From positions 1-64,000 of the forward strand of contig NZ_JAMYWQ010000010.1 of the NCBI RefSeq assembly GCF_024160145.1: a stretch of DNA of 64,000 bases, in the 5' to 3' direction. The notes under the pieces were generated by a model that had not been told where the DNA came from, did no database searches, and saw nothing but the letters and a program-made list of their open reading frames with translations. The stretch is from Serratia nevei (GTDB taxonomy: Bacteria > Pseudomonadota > Gammaproteobacteria > Enterobacterales > Enterobacteriaceae). A program made the translations under genes and the position numbers. This document shows, piece by piece, positions 19,061-28,279 of this stretch. Every line of letters starts with the position of its first letter. The first letter of the stretch is position 1.

Positions 19061-19969
19061 TCAGCGCAGCGTCGCCTGCCACTGCGGATCGGTAGCGAAC
19101 CATTCCACCAGAAAATCCAGCATGGTGCGCAAGGTGGCGGGCATCTGGCGGCGTGAGGTGTAGATGCCGTAGATGCCCATCGCCTGTGGCCGGTAGTCCG
19201 GCAGCAGTTCGACCAGTTCGCCGCTGGCCAGCAGCGGCGCCGCCGAATAATAGGGCTGCAGGGAAATGCCTGCGCCCTGTACCGTACCGGCCATCAGCAC
19301 CACCGACTCGTTGGCGCTCAGGTTACCACTGACCGCCACCGCCGATTTCACGCCCTGGGCATCGAAGTGCCACAGGCTTTTGCCGAAATAGGAGTAGGTC
19401 AGGCAGTTGTGCAACGCCAGATCCTGCGGCTGCCGCGGCGTGCCGTGCGCCGCCAGATACGCCGGCGCGGCGCACACCACCGATGCGCAGGTGGACAGCG
19501 GGCGGGCGATCAGGTTGGGATCCAGCTCGTTGGTGATGCGCAGCGCCAGATCGATGCGCTCTTCCACCAGGTTCACCGCCCGGTTGTTCATCTGCAGATC
19601 GACCGCCACCTGCGGGTGACGCTTCAAATACTGAGCGACGGCCCCCACCAGCGCCGTTTGCCCGAGCGACTGCGAACAGGTGATGCGCAGCAGGCCGCGC
19701 AGCTCATCGCTCTGCCCTTCCTCCACCAGGTCGATCTCCCCCGCCAGCGCCAGCATTTGCCGGCAGCGTTCCAAAGTACGCTCCCCGGCGTCGGTCAGAC
19801 TAAGCTTACGGGTAGTGCGATGCAGCAAACGCGCCCCGGCCCATTGCTCCATTTGCGCCAGATAGCGCGTCACCATCGCGCGCGACATCTCCAGCGTTTC
19901 CGCGGCGGCGATCATGCTGCCGCGATCGACGATGGTGACAAAAACCTCAGCGGCGGTAATGCGATCCAT
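19061..19969 (-). CDS. LysR-family transcriptional regulator
   Basis: This 302-residue regulator has a winged helix-turn-helix at residues 1-60 (including SMIAAAETLEMSRAMVTRYL) and a type-2 periplasmic-binding effector domain. It diverges from the metallo-beta-lactamase-fold gene at 20078 over about 108 bases, so it probably controls that gene and perhaps the DsbA-family gene behind it. The effector cannot be read from the sequence. It is convergent with lysR. Confidence 0.88.
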   Translation of the reverse strand: MDRITAAEVFVTIVDRGSMIAAAETLEMSRAMVTRYLAQMEQWAGARLLHRTTRKLSLTDAGERTLERCRQMLALAGEIDLVEEGQSDELRGLLRITCSQSLGQTALVGAVAQYLKRHPQVAVDLQMNNRAVNLVEERIDLALRITNELDPNLIARPLSTCASVVCAAPAYLAAHGTPRQPQDLALHNCLTYSYFGKSLWHFDAQGVKSAVAVSGNLSANESVVLMAGTVQGAGISLQPYYSAAPLLASGELVELLPDYRPQAMGIYGIYTSRRQMPATLRTMLDFLVEWFATDPQWQATLR

Positions 19970-20077
19970 GATTAGTCCGATTTATGCAACGAATAATTGC
20001 TCATTATCCGGTTTTTCTATCGCTTTATGCAACCTAACATCATTACAACATTAACCGATACCTAAGGACCTCTGCCC

Positions 20078-20962
20078 ATGTTTAAGAAATCACTGTTAAC
20101 TCTGGCCTTCACCGGCGTCGCCACCCTCAGCGCCTACGCCACCGCTGCCGATACTCTCACCATGGAAGTGTATAACCCGGGCGAGAAAAGCGTGTTCCCG
20201 GTGTCTTCTGAAATCATCAGCGGCAAACATGAAGTGGCGTTGATCGACGCTCAGTTCCAGCGTAACGATGCCGAAGCGCTGGTGAAAAAGATCAAGGCGA
20301 CCGGCAAGAAACTGACCACCGTTTATATCAGCCACTCAGACCCGGATTTCTATTTCGGTCTGGACGTGATTAAGGCGGCCTTCCCGGAGGCGAAAATCAT
20401 CGCTTCGCCAGGCACCATCAAGGACATCAACGCCACTAAAGACGGTAAAGTCGCCTACTGGGGCCCGATCCTGAAAGACAACGCGCCGAAAACCGTGATC
20501 GTGCCGCAACCGCTGCAGGGTGACAGCTTCACTATCGACGGCCAGAAAGTGGAAGTGAAAGGCCTGAACGGCCCGACTCCCGATCGCACCTTCGTGTGGA
20601 TCCCGGCGCTGAAAGCGGTAGTGGGCGGCGTTGCGGTCGCCGGTGACAACATCCATCCGTGGATCGCCGACAACCAGAGCGTAGAATCGCGCCAGCACTG
20701 GCAGCAGACGCTGAAAAACATCGAAGCGCTGAAGCCGCAGGTCGTCGTGCCGGGCCACTTCCTGCCGGGCGCAGCGCAAACGCTGGCATCGGTGCACTTT
20801 ACCCAGAAATACCTGACCACGCTGGAAGCCGAGCTGCCGAAAGCCAAGGATTCCGCCGCGCTGATTGAAGCGATGAAAAAGCACTATCCGACGCTGAAAG
20901 ACGAGTCGAGCCTGGAACTGAGTGCGAAAGTGCTGAAAGGCGAGATGAAGTGGCCGCAATAA
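20078..20962 (+). CDS. Periplasmic metallo-beta-lactamase-fold protein with altered metal ligands
   Basis: This 294-residue protein has a signal peptide (cleavage likely after YATA or ATAA, near residue 24) and a metallo-beta-lactamase fold. The motif normally reading HxHxDH is SHSDPDFYF (His86, Asp88, Asp90), so the second and last histidines are missing. A later GDN and the VVVPGHFLPG histidine remain. It may bind fewer metals or none. The substrate is unknown. It is divergent from a LysR regulator and 68 bases upstream of a DsbA-family gene, with which it may form an operon. Confidence 0.8.
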   Translation: MFKKSLLTLAFTGVATLSAYATAADTLTMEVYNPGEKSVFPVSSEIISGKHEVALIDAQFQRNDAEALVKKIKATGKKLTTVYISHSDPDFYFGLDVIKAAFPEAKIIASPGTIKDINATKDGKVAYWGPILKDNAPKTVIVPQPLQGDSFTIDGQKVEVKGLNGPTPDRTFVWIPALKAVVGGVAVAGDNIHPWIADNQSVESRQHWQQTLKNIEALKPQVVVPGHFLPGAAQTLASVHFTQKYLTTLEAELPKAKDSAALIEAMKKHYPTLKDESSLELSAKVLKGEMKWPQ

Positions 20963-21030
20963 GCGCCCGTGCGTGATTGAACCAGCCCTGGCGCCGCGGT
21001 GAGCTGCCGCGCGCCAGGCGAGGAGTAAAG

Positions 21031-21678
21031 ATGACCGAAACCACTCTGCATTACATTTTCGATCCGCTGTGCGGCTGGTGCTACGGCGCCGCGCCGCTGG
21101 TGAAAGCGGCTCAGAGCCTCCCCGGGCTGAAGGTCGTGCCGCACGCCGGCGGCATGATGACCGGCAACAACCGCCGTCAGATCACCGACGAATGGCGCAA
21201 CTACGTCATTCCGCACGACAAACGTATCGCCGAGATGACGGGCCAGCCTTTCGGCGAAGCCTATTTCAACGGCCTGCTGCGCGACACCACGGCAGTGATG
21301 GATTCCGAGCCGCCGATCACCGCTATCCTGGCGGCGGAAAAGCTGGCGGGACGCGGGCTGGACATGCTGCACCGCATTCAGCAGGCGCACTATCAGGAAG
21401 GCCGACGCATCGCCGACACGCCGGTGCTGGAAGCATTGGCGAAAGAGCTGGGGTTGCCTTCTGCGGCGTTCATCGCCGAAATGCGCTTCAACAGCGGCGC
21501 GCCAACCGCGCAACACATCGCGGAAAGCCGGGCGCTGCTGGCCAAAGTGCAAGGCCAGGGCTTCCCGACCTTTGCGTTGCAGGACGGCGAAGGCCGCCTG
21601 CATCTGCTGCCGGCCGGCAACTATCTGGGTAACGTGGAAGCCTGGAAAAACCTGCTGGGCGCCGCCGCGCTGGCGTAA
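21031..21678 (+). CDS. DsbA-family thioredoxin-fold protein
   Basis: This 215-residue protein has a CGWC active site near the N-terminus (Cys14, Cys17) after a first beta strand, the helical insertion of DsbA/FrnE-type proteins, and a cis-proline loop in GQGFPTFAL. No signal peptide is visible, so it is probably cytoplasmic. ATG 21031 follows AGGAG directly; an upstream in-frame codon at 20977 has no such site. It may be co-transcribed with the preceding metallo-beta-lactamase-fold gene. Its redox partner is not known. Confidence 0.85.
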   Translation: MTETTLHYIFDPLCGWCYGAAPLVKAAQSLPGLKVVPHAGGMMTGNNRRQITDEWRNYVIPHDKRIAEMTGQPFGEAYFNGLLRDTTAVMDSEPPITAILAAEKLAGRGLDMLHRIQQAHYQEGRRIADTPVLEALAKELGLPSAAFIAEMRFNSGAPTAQHIAESRALLAKVQGQGFPTFALQDGEGRLHLLPAGNYLGNVEAWKNLLGAAALA

Positions 21679-21710
21679 CAAACCTTTCTCGCCCCGGCTG
21701 CCGGGGCGGG

Positions 21711-22418
21711 TCATTCGACCCGCACGAACCGCCCTTCCGCCCGCACGTTGTGACCGAATCCGCAATCCCCCCGCGTATGCATCTCCAGCGCTTGCTCGCC
21801 AAACTCCAGCGTGACGTCGCAGACCTGCGCGCTTTCCGAGTCATGCTGATGATAAACAGCTTTGCCGTGCCTGATCGGCAGTTCGGCGGTGAAATCCCCC
21901 ATGTTCGGCCCGTAATACAGCCCCATCTGCGGCATGGCGTAGCCGGAAAAATCGATCAGCCAGCGCTCGCCCTGCGGCTTTACCACCACTTCGCTCCACA
22001 CGCCACGCCCGGCGTATTGCCAATACACGCCGCCCGGCCCCTGCGGCTGCGGCCGCTGCGCCAGACGTTGGCGCACCAGGCTCATGTTGTGCCGCGATTT
22101 GTCATCGTGCGGCGCCAGCGCCAGATAGGCCTGCGCCTTGAGCAATTCACCGGCGCGCATCAGCGACAGCGCCACGTTGTTATAAGCCGTGGCGACGGCC
22201 TGCTCACTCAGGCCGCAAAACTCGCTCCAGGCTGCCTGATCGCGAAAGATGTCGGCGGCTTTGGCGTAATCCTGCCGCTGGTAGGCCTTTTTTCCCAGTT
22301 CGGCGTAGCTCGCCACCTTTTGGCAGTCGGCCGCGATGTCCGGTTCGTCGATGTGCGCCCAGGCGCGGGCGCTGGCAAAAACGCCGCAGGTCAGCAACAG
22401 GGGAAACCAAGCCTTCAT
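21711..22418 (-). CDS. Secreted protein with TPR-like N-terminal half, function unknown
   Basis: The 235-residue product begins with a signal peptide (cleavage likely after ARAWA). A helical, TPR-like segment follows (about residues 35-115: YAELGKKAYQRQDYAKAADI and AYNNVALSLMRAGELLKAQA). The C-terminal half is predicted beta-rich, with three cysteines from about 190 on. I do not recognise a named family. It is convergent with the DsbA-family gene and transcribed alone. Confidence 0.75.
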   Translation of the reverse strand: MKAWFPLLLTCGVFASARAWAHIDEPDIAADCQKVASYAELGKKAYQRQDYAKAADIFRDQAAWSEFCGLSEQAVATAYNNVALSLMRAGELLKAQAYLALAPHDDKSRHNMSLVRQRLAQRPQPQGPGGVYWQYAGRGVWSEVVVKPQGERWLIDFSGYAMPQMGLYYGPNMGDFTAELPIRHGKAVYHQHDSESAQVCDVTLEFGEQALEMHTRGDCGFGHNVRAEGRFVRVE

Positions 22419-22623
22419 CGTTTATCCTTTCCGCAAAAATTCGGCGCCAGTATAACCGCCTGACGCCGGAGTGTATGCCGCAATTGCGCCCGCCTGCGCG
22501 CCGCTGACGATTCAACCGCCTTATTTCAAACGGTTAGCGGGGTCAAACCTGCTTACAGTCGCAGTTTGTTTGTTACCGGCCCGCGGCCCATGCTGAACGA
22601 AATGCCGCAATTAACGAGTCGCT

Positions 22624-24351
22624 ATGAACGCAACCCCCTTGCAGAAACACGCCGTTTGGCAACTGATCAAACCCTTTTGGGTATCGGAGGAGCGCTGGCG
22701 CGCCTGGGCAATGTTGATCGCCATCATCGTCCTGTCGCTCGGCCTGGTCTATATCAGCGTGTTGATCAACCAGTGGAACCAGGTGTTCTACGATGCGTTG
22801 CAGAACAAAAACTACCCGGTGTTCAAGGCGCAGCTGTGGCGCTTTACCTATCTGGCGCTGATCTTCATCGTGCTGGCGGTGTACAAGATCTACCTGACTC
22901 AGGGGCTGCAGATGCGCTGGCGGCGCTGGATGACGGAAAAGTTCATGGCAAAATGGCTGGCGCACCAGGCGTATTACCACACCGAGCAGCAGCAGATCGT
23001 CGATAACCCCGATCAGCGTATCGCCGAAGATCTCAACGTATTGACCCAATATACCCTGTCGCTGTCGCTCGGGCTGCTCTCCAGCCTGGTCACGCTGTTT
23101 TCCTTTATCGACATTTTATGGCACGTCAGCGGGCCGATGACCTTCGCGCTCGGCCAGCACGCCGTCACCTTGCCCGGTTATATGGTGTGGTTCGCGCTGC
23201 TGTATGCGGTGCTGGGATCGCTATTGATCTGGTGGGTCGGCAAACCGCTGGTCATGCTGGGCTTCAACCAGGAACGGTACGAGGCGAACTTCCGTTTCGG
23301 CCTGATCCGCATCCGCGAAAATAACGACGCCATCGCGCTTTACCACGGCGAACCGCGCGAAGCGCAGCAATTGGGCGAGCGTTTTGACACCATTCGCAGC
23401 AACTGGTGGGCAATCATGCGCATCACCCGGCGGCTGAACATCGCCACCAATTTCTACAGCCAGTTCGCCATCGTGTTTCCTATGCTGGTGGCGGCGCCGC
23501 GCTACTTCTCCGGCGCCATCCAGATGGGGGGCCTGATGCAGATTTCCTCGGCCTTCGGGCAGGTGCAGGGGGCGCTGTCGTGGTTTATCGACGCCTTCAG
23601 CGATCTGGCGACCTGGAAAGCCTGCGTCAACCGTCTGGCCGGTTTCAACGCCGCCGTCGATCAGGTGCATCATCAACCGCGCGGCATTCAACTGCGGGAA
23701 GAGACGGCCCATCCGTTGACGCTGAACAACCTCAGCCTGCACTTGCCCGACGGCCAGCCGCTGCTGACCGGCGCCGAGATGACGCTGCAACGCGGCGACC
23801 GCCTGCTGATCGTCGGGCCTTCCGGCTGCGGCAAGTCAACGCTGCTGCGCGCCATCGCGGGTATCTGGCCTTACGGCGCGGGCGCCATCGGAGTGGCGGC
23901 CAACGCCAACACGCTGTTCCTGCCGCAGCGCAGCTACATTCCGATCGGCACGCTGCGCGAAGCGTTGAGCTACCCGAGCCTGGCGTCGGAATACAGCGAT
24001 CCGCAGCTGATGCGAGTGCTGGAAAACTGCCGCCTGAAGCACCTGCAGCGCTGGCTGGATACCTCCGCCAACTGGAGCCATCGTCTGTCGCCGGGCGAGC
24101 AACAGCGGCTGGCTTTCGCCCGCGCCCTGTTGATTCGCCCGAGCATCCTGTTCCTCGACGAAGCCACCAGCGCGCTGGACGACGACACCGAACAGTTGAT
24201 GTACTGCCTGCTGGTGGATGAACTGCCGGACGTGACGCTGATCAGCGTGGCGCACCGCAACAGCGTGGCGAAGTACCACCAGACCTGCTGGCGCTTCAGC
24301 CGCAGCGAAGATCAACCGGCGCGCCTGGCGCTGAGCCCGCTGCCGGCCTAA
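22624..24351 (+). CDS. ABC transporter with fused membrane and ATPase domains (YddA/SbmA-BacA type)
   Basis: This 575-residue protein has an SbmA/BacA-like membrane domain with about six helices (residues 1-330) fused to an ATPase domain. The Walker A GPSGCGKST is near residue 398, the signature LSPGEQQRLAFAR and Walker B ILFLDEATSALD follow. Relatives include E. coli YddA and peptide or cobalamin importers of the BacA group; the substrate here is unknown. It stands alone, convergent with the PTS cluster, and ends at a strong stem-loop. Confidence 0.88.
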   Translation: MNATPLQKHAVWQLIKPFWVSEERWRAWAMLIAIIVLSLGLVYISVLINQWNQVFYDALQNKNYPVFKAQLWRFTYLALIFIVLAVYKIYLTQGLQMRWRRWMTEKFMAKWLAHQAYYHTEQQQIVDNPDQRIAEDLNVLTQYTLSLSLGLLSSLVTLFSFIDILWHVSGPMTFALGQHAVTLPGYMVWFALLYAVLGSLLIWWVGKPLVMLGFNQERYEANFRFGLIRIRENNDAIALYHGEPREAQQLGERFDTIRSNWWAIMRITRRLNIATNFYSQFAIVFPMLVAAPRYFSGAIQMGGLMQISSAFGQVQGALSWFIDAFSDLATWKACVNRLAGFNAAVDQVHHQPRGIQLREETAHPLTLNNLSLHLPDGQPLLTGAEMTLQRGDRLLIVGPSGCGKSTLLRAIAGIWPYGAGAIGVAANANTLFLPQRSYIPIGTLREALSYPSLASEYSDPQLMRVLENCRLKHLQRWLDTSANWSHRLSPGEQQRLAFARALLIRPSILFLDEATSALDDDTEQLMYCLLVDELPDVTLISVAHRNSVAKYHQTCWRFSRSEDQPARLALSPLPA

Positions 24352-24354
24352 CCC

Positions 24355-24392
24355 GCAGACCGACGGCGTTCGTTCAGATGCCGTCGGTCTGC
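24355..24392. terminator. Long stem-loop between the ABC gene and the PTS operon
   Basis: A perfect 13-base stem (GCAGACCGACGGC and GCCGTCGGTCTGC) with a 12-base loop joins the two convergent genes. Its right arm lies inside the last codons of the PTS IIA gene. There is no T-run. Confidence 0.55.
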
Positions 24393-24808
24393 ACGTCTTC
24401 GCATGTCACCCGGCGGCGCTCATGCCACAGGCTGGTCAGGCCGCGTTTGCCGCACGCCAGCGCCACCTCGCGAAACTCATCCAGGCTCAGCCCGTCGCGC
24501 TCCAGCATCATTTCCGCCGCCAGCTGCATATTGACGCCGGTCAGCACTTCGCAATCGCCCTGCGCATCCGCCAGTTCGCAGGCGCTGCGGAACGGCGAGC
24601 CGCCGAGCATGTCGGTGAGAAACACCACGCCGTCCGGCTGCGCCACCGCCGCCAGCGCTGAGCGCAAGGCGTCGTTGAGCTGCGCGGTGCTCATCTGTTC
24701 GGGGAAATCGACCGCCGCGCAGTGCGGTTGCGGCCCCACCACCTGCTCCACTGCCTGCAACAGCCCGGTGGCGAAGCCGCCGTGGCCGGTAATCACAATG
24801 CCTGGCAT
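24374..24808 (-). CDS. agaF: PTS mannose-family IIA component (AgaF-like)
   Basis: This cytoplasmic 144-residue IIA protein carries phosphate from HPr to the IIB component. The phosphorylated His is His9 in VITGHGGFATG, and FLTDMLGGSPF matches the fold. It is the last gene of the cluster KbaZ-like/IIB/IIC/IID/IIA and starts 10 bases after IID ends. The gene symbol is by similarity to the N-acetylgalactosamine system and is not proven. Confidence 0.85.
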   Translation of the reverse strand: MPGIVITGHGGFATGLLQAVEQVVGPQPHCAAVDFPEQMSTAQLNDALRSALAAVAQPDGVVFLTDMLGGSPFRSACELADAQGDCEVLTGVNMQLAAEMMLERDGLSLDEFREVALACGKRGLTSLWHERRRVTCEDVQTDGI

Positions 24809-24818
24809 AGCCCGCTCC

Positions 24819-25712
24819 TCACAAAATGCCGATAAATTTGCCCGCTACGCCGATCGCGACGGTGACGCCAATCAGCTTCACCGGCGAGAACCCGCGCTTC
24901 ATCAGGAAGAAAATGAGCAGCGTGAAACACAGCGGCAACAGGTTGGGCATCAACTTGTCCAGCACGTCGGTCTGCAACGCCACGCTGGCCTTGCCGGCAT
25001 GCATGACCAGCGGCGTGGACAGGTGCACATACGAGGCCACCAGTGCGCCGATCACCGTCATGCCGACGATCGACGCGGCGTGAGAAATGCGCCGGGTGTG
25101 GGTCTTCAACAGCGCCAATGCGCTGGTGCCGGCCTGATAGCCGTAGTGCGCCAGCCCGAAACGCAGGCCGAAGTGGAACAGGTTGAACAGCAGCAGGAAG
25201 ACGATCGGCCCGAACAGGCTGCCCTCCAGCGCCAGCGAAGCGCCTATCCCGGCGCAAATCGGCAGCAGCGTCAGCCAAAACAGCGCGTCGCCGATGCCGC
25301 CGAGCGGCCCCATCAGCGCCACTTTCACCGCGCGAATGGTGGAGATCTTCTCCTTGTTCTGCTCCATCGCCAGCACCAGGCCGGACAGGAAGGTGACGTC
25401 GAACGGGTGCACGTTGATAAATTCCATGTGCATCTTCATCGAGTTGGCCAGATCCTGCGGGTTGCGGTGGATCTTGCGCAGCCCGGGGATCAGTTGATAC
25501 AGCCAGCCGCCGGCCTGCATGCGTTCGTAGTTGAACGACGCCTGCAGCAGCAGTGAACGCCAGGCCATGCGGTTGATGTCGCCGCGCGTCAGCGCGTCGG
25601 CGGGCTGGCTGTCCAGGTAATCGTCCTGTTCCACCTGGCTGGTGGCCAGCGCCTGCGCCATGCGTTGCTCGGCCTTTTGCGCCAGCAGATCGTCTGAATC
25701 GTTAAATGCCAT
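24819..25712 (-). CDS. agaD: PTS mannose-family IID component (AgaD-like)
   Basis: IID is a membrane subunit of the mannose-family permease and works with IIC in sugar translocation. The 297-residue protein has an amphipathic N-terminal part with the family stretch WRSLLLQASFNYERMQAGGW and hydrophobic C-terminal helices, including MGPLGGIGDALFWLTLLPI. It overlaps the end of the IIC gene by 11 bases, so translation is probably coupled. Confidence 0.88.
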   Translation of the reverse strand: MAFNDSDDLLAQKAEQRMAQALATSQVEQDDYLDSQPADALTRGDINRMAWRSLLLQASFNYERMQAGGWLYQLIPGLRKIHRNPQDLANSMKMHMEFINVHPFDVTFLSGLVLAMEQNKEKISTIRAVKVALMGPLGGIGDALFWLTLLPICAGIGASLALEGSLFGPIVFLLLFNLFHFGLRFGLAHYGYQAGTSALALLKTHTRRISHAASIVGMTVIGALVASYVHLSTPLVMHAGKASVALQTDVLDKLMPNLLPLCFTLLIFFLMKRGFSPVKLIGVTVAIGVAGKFIGIL

Positions 25713-26481
25713 CTTCGGCGTCCTCCTGCGGAGCGGGCCGAGCCGTCGCCTCTGCCGCGCCGCGTTGCGTGTTGAAGAAGTCGATCAGGGCGATCGCCAG
25801 GGCGCCCAGCGCCACCGCCAGGATCGGCAGCTTGAGAAACGTGACCGAGATGAAGCCGAGGATAAAATAGGCCACGTAGGTTTTTTTCATCATCACCTTC
25901 ATCAGCAGCGAGAAGCCGATCGCCGGCATCATGCCGCCCGCTACCGCCAGCCCGTCCAGCAGCCAGCCCGGCGCCTTCTGTACCATGACGCTGGCCGCAT
26001 CGGCACCGAAGTAAATCGGCAGGAACGCCACCACGAAATAGAAGATGAACAGGATGCTGATGCCGAGGTAGTTCACCCGTTCGATGCCGCGCCAGTTCAG
26101 CTCTTTCACCATGCGATCGCAGCGGTGCATCATCGGTGAGAACAGCGTAAACAGCAGCGTGATGCAGCCCTGCACCGCAATCGAGAACGGCACCGCCACG
26201 CCGATCGCCACTTTAGGATCGGCCTTGGTCAGAATGGCGAACGCGGTGCCGATCACCCCGCCGATCACCACGTTCGGCGGTTGGGCGCCCGCCAGCGGCA
26301 CCATTCCCATCCATACCAGCTCCAGCGTGCCGCCCACCAGCAACCCGGTGTAGACATCGCCCAAAATCAGCCCCACCAGCGGCCCCATCACCACCGGCCG
26401 GTGGAAGTGGGTCAGGCCGTCGAACAGATCAACCCCCGCCAGCCCGGCCAACAGCGCAATCAATAACGCATCCGTCAACAT
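25702..26481 (-). CDS. agaC: PTS mannose-family IIC component (AgaC-like)
   Basis: IIC forms the main sugar channel of the permease. The start at 26481 (MLTDALLIALLAGLAGVDLF) follows GGGGGAAG and gives 259 residues with about seven to eight membrane helices; an upstream in-frame codon would overlap the IIB gene and add non-family residues. The conserved stretch GPLVGLILGDVYTGLLVGGT is present. Confidence 0.87.
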   Translation of the reverse strand: MLTDALLIALLAGLAGVDLFDGLTHFHRPVVMGPLVGLILGDVYTGLLVGGTLELVWMGMVPLAGAQPPNVVIGGVIGTAFAILTKADPKVAIGVAVPFSIAVQGCITLLFTLFSPMMHRCDRMVKELNWRGIERVNYLGISILFIFYFVVAFLPIYFGADAASVMVQKAPGWLLDGLAVAGGMMPAIGFSLLMKVMMKKTYVAYFILGFISVTFLKLPILAVALGALAIALIDFFNTQRGAAEATARPAPQEDAEDGI

Positions 26482-26494
26482 GCTTCCCCCTGGC

Positions 26495-26971
26495 TCAAAA
26501 GAGCAGTTTGCCGATTGCCTCGCCCGCCTCATCCGGCACCCGGCGCACCTCGCACTCCACGCCCAGCGCCGCCAGCGCGCGGAACGCGGCCACGTCGCCG
26601 TCGTCCAGCGACACCGTTTTGTGCACCTGCCGCTTCCCCTCGGCGAAGTGCATATTGCCGACGTTGACGAAACGGATCGGTACCCCGCCGCGCACCAGCG
26701 TCAACACGTCCTGCGGCGTTTTGCACACCAGAAAAATCTTCTGCCGATCCGCCGCCTTGTGGATCACGTCGATGGTTTTCTGCAGCGTGAAATAGCGGGT
26801 CTGCACCCCTTCCGCCACCACCATGTCCATCAGGTTCTGCTGCACCGGATCGGCGGCGGCCTCGTCGTTGGCCACCACCACCAGGTTGGCGCCGAGGGTG
26901 TTGGTCCAGGTCACGCCCACCTGGCCGTGCACCAGGCGATTGTCGATGCGGGTCATTAAAATGTTCGGCAT
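26495..26971 (-). CDS. agaB: PTS mannose-family IIB component (AgaB/AgaV-like)
   Basis: IIB takes phosphate from IIA and passes it to the incoming sugar. The 158-residue protein has the phosphorylated His15 in RIDNRLVHGQVGVTW and the family length. It starts 1 base after the KbaZ-like gene ends, so the two are in one transcript. Sequence type is closest to the galactosamine/N-acetylgalactosamine group, though the sugar is an inference. Confidence 0.88.
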   Translation of the reverse strand: MPNILMTRIDNRLVHGQVGVTWTNTLGANLVVVANDEAAADPVQQNLMDMVVAEGVQTRYFTLQKTIDVIHKAADRQKIFLVCKTPQDVLTLVRGGVPIRFVNVGNMHFAEGKRQVHKTVSLDDGDVAAFRALAALGVECEVRRVPDEAGEAIGKLLF

Positions 26972-26972
26972 G

Positions 26973-28256
26973 CTAGCGGCCCTCCGGGTAGCAGGCGGCG
27001 TGGTAATCGTCGAGCACCTGCGTCACTTTATGCAGCACCCACTCCAGCGGATCGACGCTCAATTCGCCGGCGTTCAACGCCCGTGCCTGATCCGGCAGGT
27101 ACTGGCTGAGCAGCGCCAGCGGCGCCGGGCTGCGACGCAGGTTGTCCAGCAGGCCGTCGACCGCCTGCTGCACCTGCGGCTGCGGCCAGTAGTAACGCAC
27201 CCGATCGCTCAGGCTGTAGTGGCGATCGAGATACTGCTGGTGCGGCGTGCCGTGGTAATAGCGGCTCCACTGCTGCGGCTGCTCGCGCATCACCTGTTCC
27301 AGCGTGGCGCACAGCTGCGCCGACTGACGTTCCCCCAGCCATTCACGCTCGATGCGATCGAGGGCGAACAGCGCTTCGCGCAGCGCGAAGGTCAGCGCCG
27401 GCCCCACTTTCAGAATGGCGAAGTGATCGCGCACCAGCTGGCGATAGGCCTGCGGCGGCTGATAGTCCGTGGAGTGCGCTTCATAGATCATGCCCGGCTG
27501 CCGTTCGATGAAATGGCTCAATGCGTCGGCGCGCTGCGGTTGGTAATGCTCAACGCTGTGATGATCGAACTCGACGCCCGGCTGCACCACCAGCGCGATG
27601 GTTCGCTGCCAGGCATCGTTCAGCTCGGCCTTTTGCCAGGCGATACGGTGTGTTTCCAGCGTTTGCGCCACCGCCTGCGGCGTGGTGACCTGCAGACCCG
27701 CCAGCGCCTCCTGCGCGCCGCCCGGCACCGGCACTTCGGTGCCGATCACATAAACCGGCGCTTCCCCGCCGCTCTGCGCCCAGGCCCGCTCCGCCACCGC
27801 GCACAGGCGCGCCGCACGCTCGGCGACCGCAGCATCCCCCAGAGGCGTAGGATCGCCGGCGCACGACATGGAACAATCGAGGTGAATTTTGCGAAATCCG
27901 GCGCGAACGTAATCGTCGATCAAGGTTTCCGCCAGCGCCATCGCCTCCTGAGCCGGGCGATCTTGCCAGGCGTTGGGCCCCAGATGATCGCCGCCCAGCC
28001 ACACTCTCTCGCGCGCCAGGCCAACCTCATCCGCCAGGCGCCACAGCGCATCGCGGAACTGGGCCGCCGTTTGGCCGGTATAGCCGCCGAACTGATTGAC
28101 CTGGTTGGACGTCGCCTCTACCAATACCGGCGTGCCGCGCGCTTTGGCCTGCCGCAGCGCGGCCTTCAGCACCCAGGGATGGGCGGAACAGACGGAAAAG
28201 ATCCCGACCGGCATACCGGCCTTGTGCTGCTCGACAAGCTGTAACAACTGCTGCAT
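26973..28256 (-). CDS. agaZ: KbaZ/GatZ-family tagatose-bisphosphate aldolase accessory subunit
   Basis: Proteins of this family support the class II tagatose-1,6-bisphosphate aldolase KbaY or GatY. The start at 28256 (MQQLLQLVEQHKAGMPVGIF) gives 427 residues, the family length. Family stretches include GIFSVCSAHPWVLKAALRQA, LGGDHLGPNAWQ and HLDCSMSCAGD. No catalytic KbaY/GatY gene is present in the window. It lies 23 bases after the DeoR-type regulator and is followed at once by the PTS genes. Confidence 0.88.
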   Translation of the reverse strand: MQQLLQLVEQHKAGMPVGIFSVCSAHPWVLKAALRQAKARGTPVLVEATSNQVNQFGGYTGQTAAQFRDALWRLADEVGLARERVWLGGDHLGPNAWQDRPAQEAMALAETLIDDYVRAGFRKIHLDCSMSCAGDPTPLGDAAVAERAARLCAVAERAWAQSGGEAPVYVIGTEVPVPGGAQEALAGLQVTTPQAVAQTLETHRIAWQKAELNDAWQRTIALVVQPGVEFDHHSVEHYQPQRADALSHFIERQPGMIYEAHSTDYQPPQAYRQLVRDHFAILKVGPALTFALREALFALDRIEREWLGERQSAQLCATLEQVMREQPQQWSRYYHGTPHQQYLDRHYSLSDRVRYYWPQPQVQQAVDGLLDNLRRSPAPLALLSQYLPDQARALNAGELSVDPLEWVLHKVTQVLDDYHAACYPEGR

Positions 28257-28279
28257 GAAGCCCCCATGCAGGCGCCCTG

